Notes: generated by a model not told the origin, from the letters alone. A DNA stretch of 64,000 bases from Chitinilyticum litopenaei DSM 21440 (GCF_000428145.1 NZ_ATZJ01000019.1:9740-73739), one strand, 5' to 3'. Counted from the first letter of the stretch, positions 53,694 through 63,177 are shown. Made by a program: numbers and translations.

Positions 53694-54713
53694 ATGAACG
53701 AACGTGCCCAAATCCTGCTGCGAACGCTGATCGAGCGCTATGTCTCGGAAGGCCAGCCCGTCGGCTCCAAGACGCTGTGCCAGCATTCCGGGCTTGACGT
53801 CAGTCCCGCCACCATCCGCAACATCATGGCGGATCTCGAGGAGCACGGCTTTATCGCCAGCCCGCATACCTCGGCCGGCCGCATCCCCACGCCGCGCGGC
53901 TACCGTTTCTTCGTCGATACGCTGCTGGCAAGCCGCCCGCTCGCGCCTGCCACCGCCGCCGGCCTGGCCTTGCCGACCGATACGCCGCAGCACAGCATTG
54001 CGGCAGCTTCGCAGCTCTTGTCGCAACTCACGCAGTTCGCCGGCGTGGTGATGACGCCGCGCCGCCAGGAGCTGACGCTGCGCCATGTCGAATTCCTGCC
54101 GCTTTCGGACAAGCGCGTGCTGCTGATCCTGGTGACCAGCGACGGCAGCGTGCAAAACCGCATCCTGCATACCGAGCGCAGCTTCAATCCGGCCGAGCTG
54201 ATCGAAGCCGGCAACTTCCTGACCCAGCACAGTGCCGGGCGCACGCTGTCGGAGCTGGTGAGCTTCGTGCGCCACGAGCTGGTGCGTCTCAAGGGCGACA
54301 TCGTCGCGCTGATGAATGCGGCGGTGGAAGTCAGCCAGAGCAGCGCCAACGAAGGCGAGGCGGTGCTGATTTCCGGCGAGCTGCAACTTCTGGGCGTGAG
54401 CGAACTCTCTGCCAACGTCGGCCGCGTGCGCCAGCTGCTGGAACTCTTCGAGCAGAAGACCGCGCTGCTGCAATTGCTGGATCATGGCTGCAAGGCTGAC
54501 GGGATCCAGATTTACATCGGCGGCGAATCGGGGCTGGCGCCGCTGGATGAATGTTCGGTGATTACCGCCCCCTATCACGTCAACGGCAATGTGGTGGGCA
54601 CGCTGGGCGTCATCGGCCCCACCCGCATGGCGTATGACCGCGTCATTCCGATTGTCGACATCACCGCCCGACTGCTGTCGAGCGCCCTTTCCCAACAAAG
54701 CAGCGACTCATGA
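53694..54713 (+). CDS. hrcA: Heat-inducible transcription repressor HrcA
   Basis: A 339-aa repressor of class I heat-shock genes that binds CIRCE operators. The winged helix is at the N-terminus (SPATIRNIMADLEEHGFIAS, SAGRIPTPRGYRFFVDTLL), followed by the GAF-like domain and the closing motif GTLGVIGPTRMAYDRVIPIV. Length matches the family. dnaK, grpE and groE are not in the window. It overlaps mltB by the ATGA of its stop. Confidence 0.94.
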   Translation: MNERAQILLRTLIERYVSEGQPVGSKTLCQHSGLDVSPATIRNIMADLEEHGFIASPHTSAGRIPTPRGYRFFVDTLLASRPLAPATAAGLALPTDTPQHSIAAASQLLSQLTQFAGVVMTPRRQELTLRHVEFLPLSDKRVLLILVTSDGSVQNRILHTERSFNPAELIEAGNFLTQHSAGRTLSELVSFVRHELVRLKGDIVALMNAAVEVSQSSANEGEAVLISGELQLLGVSELSANVGRVRQLLELFEQKTALLQLLDHGCKADGIQIYIGGESGLAPLDECSVITAPYHVNGNVVGTLGVIGPTRMAYDRVIPIVDITARLLSSALSQQSSDS

Positions 54714-55822
54714 CCTTTTCCTTCCGTTTTCGCCCCTCCAAACTGCTGCCCGCCGTGGCGCTTGGCGCCACACTGGCCGGCGCCTTCCTGGCCCCGGCGG
54801 CCCACGCCGACGAGGCGCTGATCCAGCGTGACGATGTGCGCGCCTATCTGGACGACATCAGCCGCCAGTACGGTTTTGATCGCGCGGCGCTCGACGAGCT
54901 GTTCCTGCAGGTAAGCCCGAAACCCAACATCCTCAATTACTTCGACCGGCCCTCCACCTCCAAGCCCTGGTACGAGTTCCGCCCGAACTTCGTCACCAGT
55001 GGCCGCGCGCTCAGCGGCGCGCGCTTCTGGCGCGCGAACGCGCCGCTGGTCGAGAAAATCAGCAAGCACTACCAGGTCGAGCCGGAAGTCGTGCTCGCCA
55101 TCCTCAATGTCGAAACCGGCTACGGCAAGAACCAGGGCAGCTTCCGCGTGCTCGACGTGCTCAGCACCGTCGCGTTCGACTACCCGCGCCGCTCGGAATA
55201 CTTCCGCCGCGAGCTGACCGAATTCCTGCAGCTGGCGCGCGCCGAGGGTTGGGATCCGCTGTCCTTCAAGGGCAGCTACGCCGGCGCGATGGGCTGGCCG
55301 CAATTCATGCCCTCGTCCTTTCGCAATTACGCGCAGGACTGGGACAAGGATGGTCATCATGACATCTGGAACAATGCCGGCGACGCGCTGGCCAGCGCCG
55401 CCAACTACCTGAAGGAATACGGCTGGCAGCAGGGCCGCCAGGCCGTCGCACCGGTCAATTTCGCCGGCGATGCCGAGCCGCTGCTCGCCGAAAAATTCAA
55501 CCTGAAATACACGGTTGCCGAGCTGATGGACAAAGGCGTGCAGCCGCTGACCGAGCAGGACACGCGCCAGAAGGCCGTGTATTTCGCGCTGGAAACAGCA
55601 CCGGGCGAAACCAGCCATTACCTGGGCTACAACAATTTCTACGTCATCACCCGCTACAACAAGAGCACGCTGTACGCGATGGCGGTACTGGAGCTGGCGC
55701 AGGAGATCAAGACCGCCTACCAGAATGGCGCCGATCTGAAGGGCAAGGCCACAGCGCCCGCCAGAAAAGGCTCGGCAAGCAAGCCGGCGCCGGCCAAGGG
55801 CAAGGCCGCACCGCTTTGGTAA
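54710..55822 (+). CDS. mltB: Lytic murein transglycosylase B
   Basis: Cleaves peptidoglycan glycan strands to anhydromuropeptides; 370 aa. A signal peptide (to AAHA-DEA) is followed by the SLT domain with catalytic Glu in LAILNVETGYGKNQGSFRVL (E135) and YAGAMGWPQFMPSSFRNYA. The C-terminus has a Lys/Ala/Pro-rich tail. There is no lipobox Cys, so this is a soluble periplasmic form (Slt35-like). Start overlaps the hrcA stop, so translation is coupled. Confidence 0.92.
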   Translation: MTFSFRFRPSKLLPAVALGATLAGAFLAPAAHADEALIQRDDVRAYLDDISRQYGFDRAALDELFLQVSPKPNILNYFDRPSTSKPWYEFRPNFVTSGRALSGARFWRANAPLVEKISKHYQVEPEVVLAILNVETGYGKNQGSFRVLDVLSTVAFDYPRRSEYFRRELTEFLQLARAEGWDPLSFKGSYAGAMGWPQFMPSSFRNYAQDWDKDGHHDIWNNAGDALASAANYLKEYGWQQGRQAVAPVNFAGDAEPLLAEKFNLKYTVAELMDKGVQPLTEQDTRQKAVYFALETAPGETSHYLGYNNFYVITRYNKSTLYAMAVLELAQEIKTAYQNGADLKGKATAPARKGSASKPAPAKGKAAPLW

Positions 55823-55845
55823 GCGGCTCGCCGCTACCCGCCAAT

Positions 55846-55890
55846 GTATTGCCCTGTGGCCTTTTCAGCACATTGGCTGCCGGGCAATAC
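55846..55890. repeat. 45-bp palindromic intergenic element, copy 9
   Basis: Left arm GTATTGCCCTGTGGCCTTTT (55846-55865), loop CAGCA, right arm CATTGGCTGCCGGGCAATAC (55871-55890), followed by CTA. It begins 24 bp after the mltB stop. Confidence 0.9.
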
Positions 55891-55922
55891 CTATCAAATT
55901 AACCAGAAAAGTCAAAGCGCGA

Positions 55923-56085
55923 CCTGATTAGAAACCCTTCTCAGCAAACCACAAAACCTATTGAACCACAGAGACACAGAGGGCACAGAGGAAGCAAAAC
56001 CCTGAGAATTGCCTAGACGTGCTCCGGTTTTTCTCTGTGTCTCTGTGGTTGATTTGGGTTTTGCTGAGAAGTCTTGCTAATCAGG
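55923..56085. mobile_element. 163-bp MITE-like element with terminal inverted repeats and target duplication
   Basis: The ends CCTGATTAG (55923) and CTAATCAGG (to 56085) are inverted repeats; further in, TTCTCAGCAAA (55938-55948) pairs with TTTGCTGAGAA (56060-56070), and AACCACAGAGACACAGAG pairs with CTCTGTGTCTCTGTGGTT. It is flanked by perfect 8-bp direct repeats AAGCGCGA at 55915-55922 and 56086-56093, the expected mark of transposition. No coding capacity. It sits between the convergent mltB and the unknown gene at 56145. Confidence 0.8.
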
Positions 56086-56144
56086 AAGCGCGAAGGACCC
56101 TCGCCATGCAGGGGCCGCGCGTCGCTGCAGCAAGCGGCTGACAA

Positions 56145-56615
56145 TCAGAACAGGGGCTGCTCTTCGTTCACCAGTGCGCTCAGTTCCAGCGTCCACACGC
56201 CCTGACGCTGGTAATGCGCCAGCAGATCGCGCAGCATGTCCAGTACCTTGCCGGCCTCGGAACAAAACTCCACTGCCGGGTGATAAATCTGCAGGCCCTG
56301 GTGGACCTGCTCGGTCACGGAGGCATCGTGGGTCAGGCGCTTGAAGCGGTCCAGCGCGATGCGGCTGATGGTTTCTTCGCTGGCGTGCGAACCGTCGCTG
56401 CTGCAGTCGATCAGCAGGCGGAACTGAAAGCCGTGCCGTTCGAATTCGATCTGCCGTCCGGCACGGCGTACCGCCAGAAAGTTGCGGGCAGAGGCCGGCA
56501 ATTCGTTGCGCTGCATGTACTCCGCCAGCACCGACTCGGGATCGGCGCCAAGCAGCGTCGTTTCAATGACGCCATTGCGGGTGCGGACAATGTGGTAGCG
56601 AAAGAGGAGGTTCAT
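56145..56615 (-). CDS. Hypothetical protein, 156 aa
   Basis: Soluble, no signal peptide; begins MNLLFRYHIVRTRNGVIETT and contains a basic patch (VRRAGRQIEFERHGFQFRLL) and a helical C-terminus ending in LSALVNEEQPLF. No recognised family. The start at 56615 has AGGAGG 5 bp upstream, a perfect ribosome-binding site that supports translation. It follows tex on the same strand after a hairpin. Confidence 0.65.
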   Translation of the reverse strand: MNLLFRYHIVRTRNGVIETTLLGADPESVLAEYMQRNELPASARNFLAVRRAGRQIEFERHGFQFRLLIDCSSDGSHASEETISRIALDRFKRLTHDASVTEQVHQGLQIYHPAVEFCSEAGKVLDMLRDLLAHYQRQGVWTLELSALVNEEQPLF

Positions 56616-56634
56616 GAGCGGGCTGTCGGGTGGG

Positions 56635-56669
56635 CCTGCGCCACGGGCCGGTGGCCGGCGTGGCGCAGG
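56635..56669 (-). terminator. 11-bp perfect hairpin after tex, no T-run
   Basis: CCTGCGCCACG (56635-56645) and CGTGGCGCAGG (56659-56669) pair perfectly. It lies between the tex stop and the next start on the same strand. Without a T-run it is a weak or rho-assisted terminator, or a processing/stability hairpin. Confidence 0.45.
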
Positions 56670-56709
56670 AACTGAAGCAAGCATAGAACAGCGCGCGCCA
56701 TCGGGAGAG

Positions 56710-59013
56710 CTATTTGCGCAGTTTCAGGCCGGCCAGTGCCGCCGCCATCGCGCCCTGGCCCTGCGGCTCGCGCTGCTGGCTGCCCTGCTGGCGACGCACC
56801 TCGTTGCGCGATGCGCCCGGCTTGCCAGCTTCGCGGGCGGGCTGGATTTCATCGCCCATGCGCATGGTCAGCGCAATGCGCTTTCTGGGTACGTCGACCT
56901 CGACCACCTTGACCTTCACCACCTGCCCGGCTTTCACCACCTCGCGCGGGTCCTTGACGAACTTGTTCGACAGCACCGACACATGGACAAGGCCGTCCTG
57001 GTGCACGCCGATGTCGACAAAGGCGCCGAAGTTGGCCACATTGGTCACCACCCCTTCGAGCACCATGCCCGGCTGCAGATCCTTGATGTCGTTCACGCCT
57101 TCGGTAAACGTCGCGGTCTTGAACTCGGGGCGCGGATCGCGGCCGGGTTTGTCGAGCTCGGCGAGAATGTCCTTCACGGTGGGCAGGCCGAAGCGCTCGT
57201 CGGTGAACTCGGCCGGATTCAGGCTCTTGAGCGTGCCGCTGTCGCCGATCAGCGCGCGGGCGTCCTTCTGGACTTTCGCGAGGATTTTTTCGACCACCGG
57301 GTAGGCTTCCGGGTGCACGGCCGAGGCATCGAGCGGGTTCTTGCCGTTCATGATGCGCAAAAAGCCTGCGGCCAGCTCGAAGGTCTTGTCGCCCAGGCGC
57401 GGCACCTTCTTCAGGGTCGAACGCTCAGAAAACGCGCCATACTCGTCACGGTACGCGACGATATTGCTTGCCAGTGTTGGGTTAAGGCCCGATACCCTGG
57501 TCAGAAGGGCAACGGAAGCGGTATTTACATCGACGCCGACCGCGTTCACGCAATCCTCGACGGTAGCGTCCAGGCTCTTCGCCAGCTGCGTCTGGTTCAC
57601 GTCATGCTGGTACTGGCCGACGCCGATCGATTTCGGGTCAATCTTGACCAGCTCGGCCAGCGGGTCCTGCAGGCGGCGGGCAATCGACACCGCACCGCGC
57701 AATGACACATCCAGATCGGGGAACTCCTTCGCCGCCAGCTCGGACGCCGAATACACCGAGGCGCCGGCTTCCGACACAACAATCTTCTGCAGCTTGCCGC
57801 CCGCCGCCTTGACGAGTTCGGCGGCAAGCTGGTCGGTTTCGCGGCTGGCCGTGCCGTTGCCGATGGCGACGAGCTCGACCTTGTGCTTGATGACCAGCGC
57901 GGCCAGCACCGCCAGCGACTTGTCCCATTCGCGGCGGGGCTCGTGCGGGTAGATGGTGGCGGTATCCACCAGTTTGCCGGTGGCATCCACCACGGCCACC
58001 TTCACGCCGGTGCGCAGGCCCGGATCGAGCCCCAGCGTCGCGCGCGGGCCGGCGGGTGCGGCCAGCAGCAGGTCTTTGAGATTGGCGCCGAACACGCGAA
58101 TCGCTTCGGCCTCGGCCGCATCGCGCAACTCGCCCAGCAGCTCGGTTTCCAGGCTCACCGACAATTTGGCGCGCCAGCACAGGCGCACGGTGTCCGACAG
58201 CCACTTGTCCGCGGCCCGTCCGGCGTTTTTCACGCCGACGGCCTCGGCAATCATGATTTCGCAGGGGCTGACCGGCAGCGGCGCTTCCAGCTCTTGCGGC
58301 AGCAGCAGCGCCAGGCTCAGCACGCCCTCGTTGCGCCCGCGCAGCATGGCCAGCATGCGGTGCGAGGGCACGCGCGCCAGCGGCTCGTGGTGCTCGAAAT
58401 AGTCGGCAAACTTGGCGCCCTCGCCTTCCTTGCCCTCGACCACGCGACTGACCAGCTCGGCGCGTTCGCGCAGCGTATTGCGCAACTTCTCCAGCAGCGC
58501 GGCGTTTTCGGAAAAGGTTTCGATCAGGATGGCGCGCGCGCCGTCCAGCGCCGCCTTTTCATCGGCCACGTCAGCCGTGATGAAGGCGGCGGCCTCGGCC
58601 TGCGGATCGCGTTCCGGCTCGGCCAGCAGCAGTTCGGCCAGCGGCTGCAGGCCCGCTTCACGGGCGATCTGGGCCTTGGTGCGGCGTTTCTGCTTGTAGG
58701 GCAGGTACAGGTCTTCGAGACGCTGCTTGTTGTCGGCGCTCTTGAGGTCGAATTCCAGCGCCGGGGTCAGCTTGCCCTGCTCGGCCACGCTGGCCAGAAT
58801 CGTCGCGCGGCGGTCTTCCAGCTCGCGCAGATAGACGAGGCGCTCGGCCAGATTGCGCAGTTGCGTGTCATCCAGCCCGCCCGTCACTTCCTTGCGGTAG
58901 CGGGCGATGAAGGGCACGGTCGCGCCTTCGTCGAGCAGCGCCACGGCGGCATTGATCTGGGCTTCACGGCAGGCCAGTTCGCTGGCGAGTCGCTGGGAAA
59001 TCGAGGGCAGCAT
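56710..59013 (-). CDS. tex: Transcription accessory protein Tex
   Basis: A 767-aa RNA-binding protein of the Tex/SPT6 group: N-terminal helical domain ([20 protein letters not shown]), YqgF-like nuclease-fold domain ([20 protein letters not shown]), helix-hairpin-helix repeats and a C-terminal S1 domain ([37 protein letters not shown]), then a Gln/Arg-rich tail. Length matches the family. Divergent from parA across about 190 bp. Confidence 0.95.
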   Translation of the reverse strand: MLPSISQRLASELACREAQINAAVALLDEGATVPFIARYRKEVTGGLDDTQLRNLAERLVYLRELEDRRATILASVAEQGKLTPALEFDLKSADNKQRLEDLYLPYKQKRRTKAQIAREAGLQPLAELLLAEPERDPQAEAAAFITADVADEKAALDGARAILIETFSENAALLEKLRNTLRERAELVSRVVEGKEGEGAKFADYFEHHEPLARVPSHRMLAMLRGRNEGVLSLALLLPQELEAPLPVSPCEIMIAEAVGVKNAGRAADKWLSDTVRLCWRAKLSVSLETELLGELRDAAEAEAIRVFGANLKDLLLAAPAGPRATLGLDPGLRTGVKVAVVDATGKLVDTATIYPHEPRREWDKSLAVLAALVIKHKVELVAIGNGTASRETDQLAAELVKAAGGKLQKIVVSEAGASVYSASELAAKEFPDLDVSLRGAVSIARRLQDPLAELVKIDPKSIGVGQYQHDVNQTQLAKSLDATVEDCVNAVGVDVNTASVALLTRVSGLNPTLASNIVAYRDEYGAFSERSTLKKVPRLGDKTFELAAGFLRIMNGKNPLDASAVHPEAYPVVEKILAKVQKDARALIGDSGTLKSLNPAEFTDERFGLPTVKDILAELDKPGRDPRPEFKTATFTEGVNDIKDLQPGMVLEGVVTNVANFGAFVDIGVHQDGLVHVSVLSNKFVKDPREVVKAGQVVKVKVVEVDVPRKRIALTMRMGDEIQPAREAGKPGASRNEVRRQQGSQQREPQGQGAMAAALAGLKLRK

Positions 59014-59203
59014 GCAGCAGGTCCAATCGGGTACGAAAGACCGCGGATTATAAGCAAGCTGCGGTCGCGGACAAACCTTCGCCGCATGCGCTGTGGCCGT
59101 TCGTCATCCGGTGATGCGTATCCCGCAGCGCAGCAAACGCCACGCTGGCCCTGTACGCCGCTTTGCTCTAAGGTGGCGGTTTCGCGATGACCGGAGCCGG
59201 CTG

Positions 59204-60004
59204 ATGAGCGTGATTGCCGTTTTCAACCAGAAAGGCGGGGTGGGCAAAACCACCGTGACGGCCCATCTGGCGGCCGCGCTGGCACGCAATGGCGTGGAAA
59301 CCATCGTCATTGACCTCGATCCGCAGGCGCACCTGACCTCGGTGTGGCGTCCGCAGACCAAGGTCAACGAATCGATCTATCGCTTCTACCAGGGCACCTG
59401 CCAGCTGCTCGACGTGGCCAGGCCGCTCGACAAGCATGTGCACTTCATTCCCTCGCACATCGAACTGGCGCGCATCGACGCGCAGGTTAGCCGTCATCGT
59501 GACAACCTCTGGCGGCTGAAGCTGGCGCTGGAAGCCGAAATGCTCGCCGGCAGCGACCTGCCCATTCTCATCGACTGCAGCCCCATGCTGGGGGTGCTGG
59601 CATTTTCCGCGCTGCTCGCCGCCGATCTGGTGCTCATCCCCGTTGCCGCCGAGTATCTGGCGCTCAATGGCGCGCACCTGCTCGACAATACGCTGGCCGG
59701 GCTGGAAAAATTCCAGCCGCGCCTGCCGCGGCGCTACCTGCTCAACCGCTACCAGCCCAACACTCCGACTTCGCAGAAGATCTGGCAGCAGCTCAACCGC
59801 CACTACCCCGGCGAGGTGCTCAGCACGCGCATTCATGAAAACGTCGACATCATCGAGGCCATCGGTGCGGGCACCGACGTCTTCACGTCGACGCCCAATG
59901 GCGTGGGCGGCACCGACTTTGCCTTCCTGCTTGACGAGCTGATCGAACAGGGACTGATGCACGCCACACCATCCAGCCGCGAGCAATCGGTGCTCGGGCT
60001 GTGA
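59204..60004 (+). CDS. ParA-family ATPase, orphan
   Basis: Walker-type partition ATPase of 266 aa. The deviant Walker A is FNQKGGVGKTTVTAHLAAAL at the extreme N-terminus, Walker A-prime VIDLDPQAHLTSV, and Walker B LPILIDCSPMLGVLAFSALL. There is no N-terminal DNA-binding domain and no ParB-like gene or obvious centromere repeat beside it, apart from the 7-bp tandem repeat just downstream. Such solitary ParA proteins can position cellular cargo rather than DNA. The start at 59204 follows GGCTG; frame extension upstream is not conserved in style. Confidence 0.85.
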   Translation: MSVIAVFNQKGGVGKTTVTAHLAAALARNGVETIVIDLDPQAHLTSVWRPQTKVNESIYRFYQGTCQLLDVARPLDKHVHFIPSHIELARIDAQVSRHRDNLWRLKLALEAEMLAGSDLPILIDCSPMLGVLAFSALLAADLVLIPVAAEYLALNGAHLLDNTLAGLEKFQPRLPRRYLLNRYQPNTPTSQKIWQQLNRHYPGEVLSTRIHENVDIIEAIGAGTDVFTSTPNGVGGTDFAFLLDELIEQGLMHATPSSREQSVLGL

Positions 60005-60016
60005 GGACTGCGTGAC

Positions 60017-60057
60017 GAGGTGTGAGGTGTGAGGTGTGAGGTGTGAGGTGTGAGGTG
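60017..60057 (+). repeat. 7-bp tandem repeat (GAGGTGT), about 5.9 units
   Basis: Five full GAGGTGT units at 60017-60051 and a partial sixth to 60057, beginning 13 bp after the parA stop. Perfectly regular, so recent or unstable in copy number. Non-coding in this position. Confidence 0.9.
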
Positions 60058-60077
60058 GCAGATTGATACCAGCATAC

Positions 60078-60122
60078 CCATAGCGCCACAGCCCAGCACC
60101 AGATTTGGCTGCGAGCCCATAC
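60078..60122. repeat. 45-bp palindromic intergenic element, copy 10 (degenerate left end)
   Basis: Left arm begins CCATAGCGCCACAGCC (from 60078), loop 60098-60102, right arm ATTTGGCTGCGAGCCCATAC (60103-60122), followed by CCCA. As in copy 1 the left end is CCAT in place of GTAT. Confidence 0.7.
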
Positions 60123-60375
60123 CCATCAGCAATCCTGCACCCGCCAGTCACACTGCGCGGGCAAGTTCGCCAGCAACACCATTCGCGCGGCACTGAAACG
60201 GCGCCAAGCGGCCGGCAAAGCCCCTCCTGGCCGGGGCAAGTCCGCGCAGCCGCCGCGCGATTGCGGTTTTCGTCCCCCTGCCGGATGCGATTTTTCCTGC
60301 CGCATTGCAGCAATCAGCGCGGTTTTCCTGCCGGCCGATGGTAAACTGCGCGCTCGCCTTTTTCTCTGGCTCCCC
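60123..60375. other. 253-bp stretch before lolC without a gene
   Basis: GC-rich, no long open frame with family similarity. TAAACT (60342-60347) is a possible -10 for lolC; no good -35 was found. Small CG-rich inverted motifs occur but no terminator for parA was recognised. Confidence 0.4.
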
Positions 60376-61611
60376 ATGTTTGAACTCCTGCTGGGCCTGC
60401 GCTATACGCGGGCCAAACGCCGCACTGGCTTCATCTCCTTCATCTCGCTGGTGTCCATCCTTGGCATAGCGCTGGGGGTGGCCGCGCTGATCATCGTGCT
60501 CTCGGTCATGAACGGTTTTCAGGAAGAGGTACGCAACCGCATCCTGGGCATGACGGCGCACATCACCATCGCCGCGCCGGACGGCCAACTGCACGACTGG
60601 CAGCAGGCCAGCTCCACCGCACTGCAGTTTGCCGAGGTCAAGGGCAGCGCCCCCTTCGTGCTGGGCCAGGGCCTGCTGACCAGCGGTGATCTGGTCAAGG
60701 GCACGCTGGTGCGCGGTGTCGAGCCGGAACGCGAAGGCCTGGTCAGCGAGATTCCGCAGAAAATGGTCGCCGGCCAGCTTGCCGACCTGAAGGCCGGCGA
60801 ATTCGGCATCGTGCTGGGCTGGGACATGGCGCGCGAGCTGGGCGTGACGCTGGGCGACAAGGTCACGCTGATCACGCCGCAGGGCCAGGTGACGCCGGCC
60901 GGCATGATTCCGCGCCTGAAGCAATTCAAGGTGGTGGGCGTCTTCCGCGCCGATTACTACCCCTATGACGCCGGGCTGGCGCTGCTGCACCTCACCGATG
61001 CGCAGCGGCTCTTCCGCATGGGCGATACCGTCAGCGGCGTGCACGTCAAGCTCAGCGACATCATGCTGGCGCGCAGTGTGGCGCCCCGCATCAATGCCGA
61101 GCTGCCCAATCTGTTCGTGAATGACTGGACGCATGAAAACCCGACCTACTTCCGCGCCGTGGAAATCGAAAAGCGCATGATGTTCATCATCCTGACGCTG
61201 ATCGTCGCGGTGGCCGCCTTCAATCTGGTCTCCACGCTGGTGATGCTGGTGACCGACAAGCAGGCCGACATCGCCATCCTGCGCACGCTGGGCGCTTCGC
61301 CCGGCAGCATCATGCGCATCTTCATGATCCAGGGCGCGATCTCCGGCCTGATCGGCACCGCCTGTGGCGTGCTGTCCGGCGTGCTGGTCGCGGTCAACCT
61401 CGGCACCATCGTGCCGCTGATCGAGCGCGTGATCGGCGCGCGCATCCTCTCGCCCGACGTCTACCTGATTACCGAGCTGCCCTCGAAAGTGCTGGTCAGT
61501 GATGTGAGCACCATCGCGGTGATTGCCCTGCTGCTGGCCTTTGTGATGACGCTCTATCCAAGCTGGCGCGCCGCGCGCATCAACCCGGCGGAGGCCCTGC
61601 GCTATGAATGA
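60376..61611 (+). CDS. lolC: Lipoprotein-releasing ABC transporter permease (LolC/LolE)
   Basis: Inner-membrane permease of 411 aa that extracts outer-membrane lipoproteins and hands them to LolA. Four helices: one near the N-terminus ([20 protein letters not shown]) and three near the C-terminus ([20 protein letters not shown] and following), with a large periplasmic domain between. [20 protein letters not shown] and the closing [18 protein letters not shown] are family signatures. Only one permease gene is present, so LolC and LolE may be merged here as a single LolF-like subunit. It overlaps lolD by 8 bp. Confidence 0.92.
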   Translation: MFELLLGLRYTRAKRRTGFISFISLVSILGIALGVAALIIVLSVMNGFQEEVRNRILGMTAHITIAAPDGQLHDWQQASSTALQFAEVKGSAPFVLGQGLLTSGDLVKGTLVRGVEPEREGLVSEIPQKMVAGQLADLKAGEFGIVLGWDMARELGVTLGDKVTLITPQGQVTPAGMIPRLKQFKVVGVFRADYYPYDAGLALLHLTDAQRLFRMGDTVSGVHVKLSDIMLARSVAPRINAELPNLFVNDWTHENPTYFRAVEIEKRMMFIILTLIVAVAAFNLVSTLVMLVTDKQADIAILRTLGASPGSIMRIFMIQGAISGLIGTACGVLSGVLVAVNLGTIVPLIERVIGARILSPDVYLITELPSKVLVSDVSTIAVIALLLAFVMTLYPSWRAARINPAEALRYE

Positions 61612-62287
61612 CACCCGGCAAACCATTCTCGAAGCACGCGCGCTGGGTCGCACCTACCGCAGCGGCAAGCTGGAAACCCCGGTGCTGCAAGCGGTCGAGT
61701 TCCGCCTGGTGGCCGGCGAAGTCGTCGCCATCGTCGGCGCGTCGGGCTCGGGTAAATCCACGCTGCTGCATTGCCTGGGCGCACTGGATCAGCCCGACAG
61801 CGGCAGCGTGCGCCTGCTGGAGCAGGACCCGTTTGCGCTGGACAGTCGCCGGCGCGGCGAGCTGCGCAACCGGCATCTGGGCTTTGTCTACCAGTTCCAC
61901 CATCTGCTGCCGGAATTCACGGCCGCCGAAAATGTCGCCATGCCGCTGATCATCCGCCGCCTGCCGCGCAAGGAGGCGCTGGCACAGGCCGAAGCCATGC
62001 TGGCCAAGGTGGGACTCGCCGCGCGCAGCCACCACAAGCCCGGCGAACTCTCCGGCGGCGAGCGCCAGCGCGCCGCGATTGCCCGCGCACTGGTAACTCG
62101 CCCGGCCTGTGTGCTGGCCGACGAACCGACCGGCAATCTGGACCGCGATACGGCCGAGGGCGTGTTCCAGCTCTTGCTGGAGCTGGCCCGCGAACTGGGC
62201 AGCGGCATCGTGATCGTCACGCACGATACCGAACTGGCCGCCCGCTGCGACCGCACGCTGCGGCTGACCCACGGTCACCTCGAATAA
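61604..62287 (+). CDS. lolD: Lipoprotein-releasing ABC transporter ATPase LolD
   Basis: Cytoplasmic ATPase of the Lol system, 227 aa. Walker [21 protein letters not shown], signature [16 protein letters not shown], Walker [12 protein letters not shown] and the switch His in [10 protein letters not shown] are all present. [20 protein letters not shown] is characteristic of LolD. Translationally coupled to the permease gene. Confidence 0.95.
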   Translation: MNDTRQTILEARALGRTYRSGKLETPVLQAVEFRLVAGEVVAIVGASGSGKSTLLHCLGALDQPDSGSVRLLEQDPFALDSRRRGELRNRHLGFVYQFHHLLPEFTAAENVAMPLIIRRLPRKEALAQAEAMLAKVGLAARSHHKPGELSGGERQRAAIARALVTRPACVLADEPTGNLDRDTAEGVFQLLLELARELGSGIVIVTHDTELAARCDRTLRLTHGHLE

Positions 62288-62289
62288 GC

Positions 62290-62312
62290 AAGGGGCGCAG
62301 CGCGCCCCTTTC
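62290..62312 (+). terminator. Hairpin terminator after lolD
   Basis: AAGGGGCGC (62290-62298) and GCGCCCCTT (62302-62310) form a 9-bp stem with a 3-base loop, ending in only three T. Begins 2 bp after the lolD stop. Confidence 0.65.
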
Positions 62313-62326
62313 ACCTACCCCAGCAA

Positions 62327-62371
62327 GTATCCGCCCGCAGCCCAATCATGCATTTGGCTGCGGGGCAATAC
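62327..62371. repeat. 45-bp palindromic intergenic element, copy 11
   Basis: Left arm GTATCCGCCCGCAGCCCAAT (62327-62346), loop CATGC, right arm ATTTGGCTGCGGGGCAATAC (62352-62371), followed by CCT. It lies between convergent lolD and the DUF1993 gene, 10 bp from the latter's stop. Confidence 0.92.
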
Positions 62372-62381
62372 CCTGCAGGCG

Positions 62382-62882
62382 CTACAGAGCCCCCAGATAA
62401 TCCGGCTTGCCCAGTGGTACGCCGTTATGGCGCAGGATGGCGTAGGCTGTGCTGGTGTGGAAGTAGAGGTTGGGCAAGGCAAAGTGCAGCAGGAAGGCAT
62501 CGCCGGTCAGTGGCTGCTCCGGCAACCAGGGCAGCACGATCTGCCGCGCCCCGGCGTCGGCAAAATCGGCGGCGGCAAATCCCGCCAGATAGTCCTGCGT
62601 GCGCTGCAAGCGCTGCTGCAGCTCGGCAAAACTCTGCTCCACATCGGCGAAGGCCGGAGCGCTCTGCCCCGTCAGCCGCGCGGCAGCGCCCTTGCAGGTG
62701 TCCGAGACGATCTGCACCTGCTTCACCAGCGGATACATGTCCGGCGCGAGCCGGCTGGCCAGCAACACGGCAGGATCAATGCCGCGCTGCTGCGCCCAGC
62801 TGTCGCCCTTGGCGAGAATGGCGGCAAGATTGGCGAGCATGCGCGTTGCGGTCGGCAACAGGATGGCGTGATGGTCAAGCAT
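62382..62882 (-). CDS. DUF1993 family protein
   Basis: A 166-aa soluble protein of the DUF1993 family (DinB-like four-helix fold), function unknown. Landmarks: LLASRLAPDMYPLVKQVQIV and FLLHFALPNLYFHTSTAYAI, then LRHNGVPLGKPDYLGAL at the C-terminus. The start at 62882 is 28 bp from a perfect 7-bp palindrome that may be an operator. Monocistronic. Confidence 0.82.
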   Translation of the reverse strand: MLDHHAILLPTATRMLANLAAILAKGDSWAQQRGIDPAVLLASRLAPDMYPLVKQVQIVSDTCKGAAARLTGQSAPAFADVEQSFAELQQRLQRTQDYLAGFAAADFADAGARQIVLPWLPEQPLTGDAFLLHFALPNLYFHTSTAYAILRHNGVPLGKPDYLGAL

Positions 62883-62910
62883 GGGCGTATCTCCAGTCGG
62901 TGTTCGCTAC

Positions 62911-62927
62911 TTGTCAGAAACTGACAA
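62911..62927 (-). promoter_or_regulatory. Palindrome TTGTCAG-AAA-CTGACAA, possible operator
   Basis: Perfect 7-bp inverted repeat with a 3-bp centre, 28 bp upstream of the DUF1993 start. The size and symmetry suit a TetR/MarR-type dimeric repressor. No cognate regulator is nearby. Confidence 0.4.
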
Positions 62928-63055
62928 TTGCGGTGTACTTCGCTGCATCGGCAGGGTATTGAAAAGTCGGGTTTCCGGCCGACATCAAGCACCGGACAAA
63001 GCCCGGCGCAAATCACTGTCTGTAAACTCAGGGCCTTTTGTTCTCATGCATTTTC

Positions 63056-63177
63056 TAGCTACCTCAGCAAAGAACAATTCGTCATTCTCGCGAAAGCGGG
63101 AATCAAGCTGCAATGCCTGTTCGAGTGGTGCTCTGGATGTCGGCTTTCGCCGGCATCATGAGTTGCTGAGCTGACTA
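63056..63177. mobile_element. 122-bp MITE-like element carrying a degenerate dRS3-type pair
   Basis: Terminal inverted repeats TAGCTACCTCAGCAA (63056-63070) and its partner (63163-63177) match at 12 of 15 positions. Inside, CGTCATTCTCGCGAAAGCGG (from 63080) pairs with a diverged copy that reads GGCTTTCGCCGGCATCATGA (from 63142). The TCAGCAA core resembles that of the element at 55923. No coding capacity. Confidence 0.55.

Noticed and set aside
60017..60057. CRISPR-like array
   Set aside because: The repeat unit is 7 bp without spacers, so it is a simple tandem repeat.
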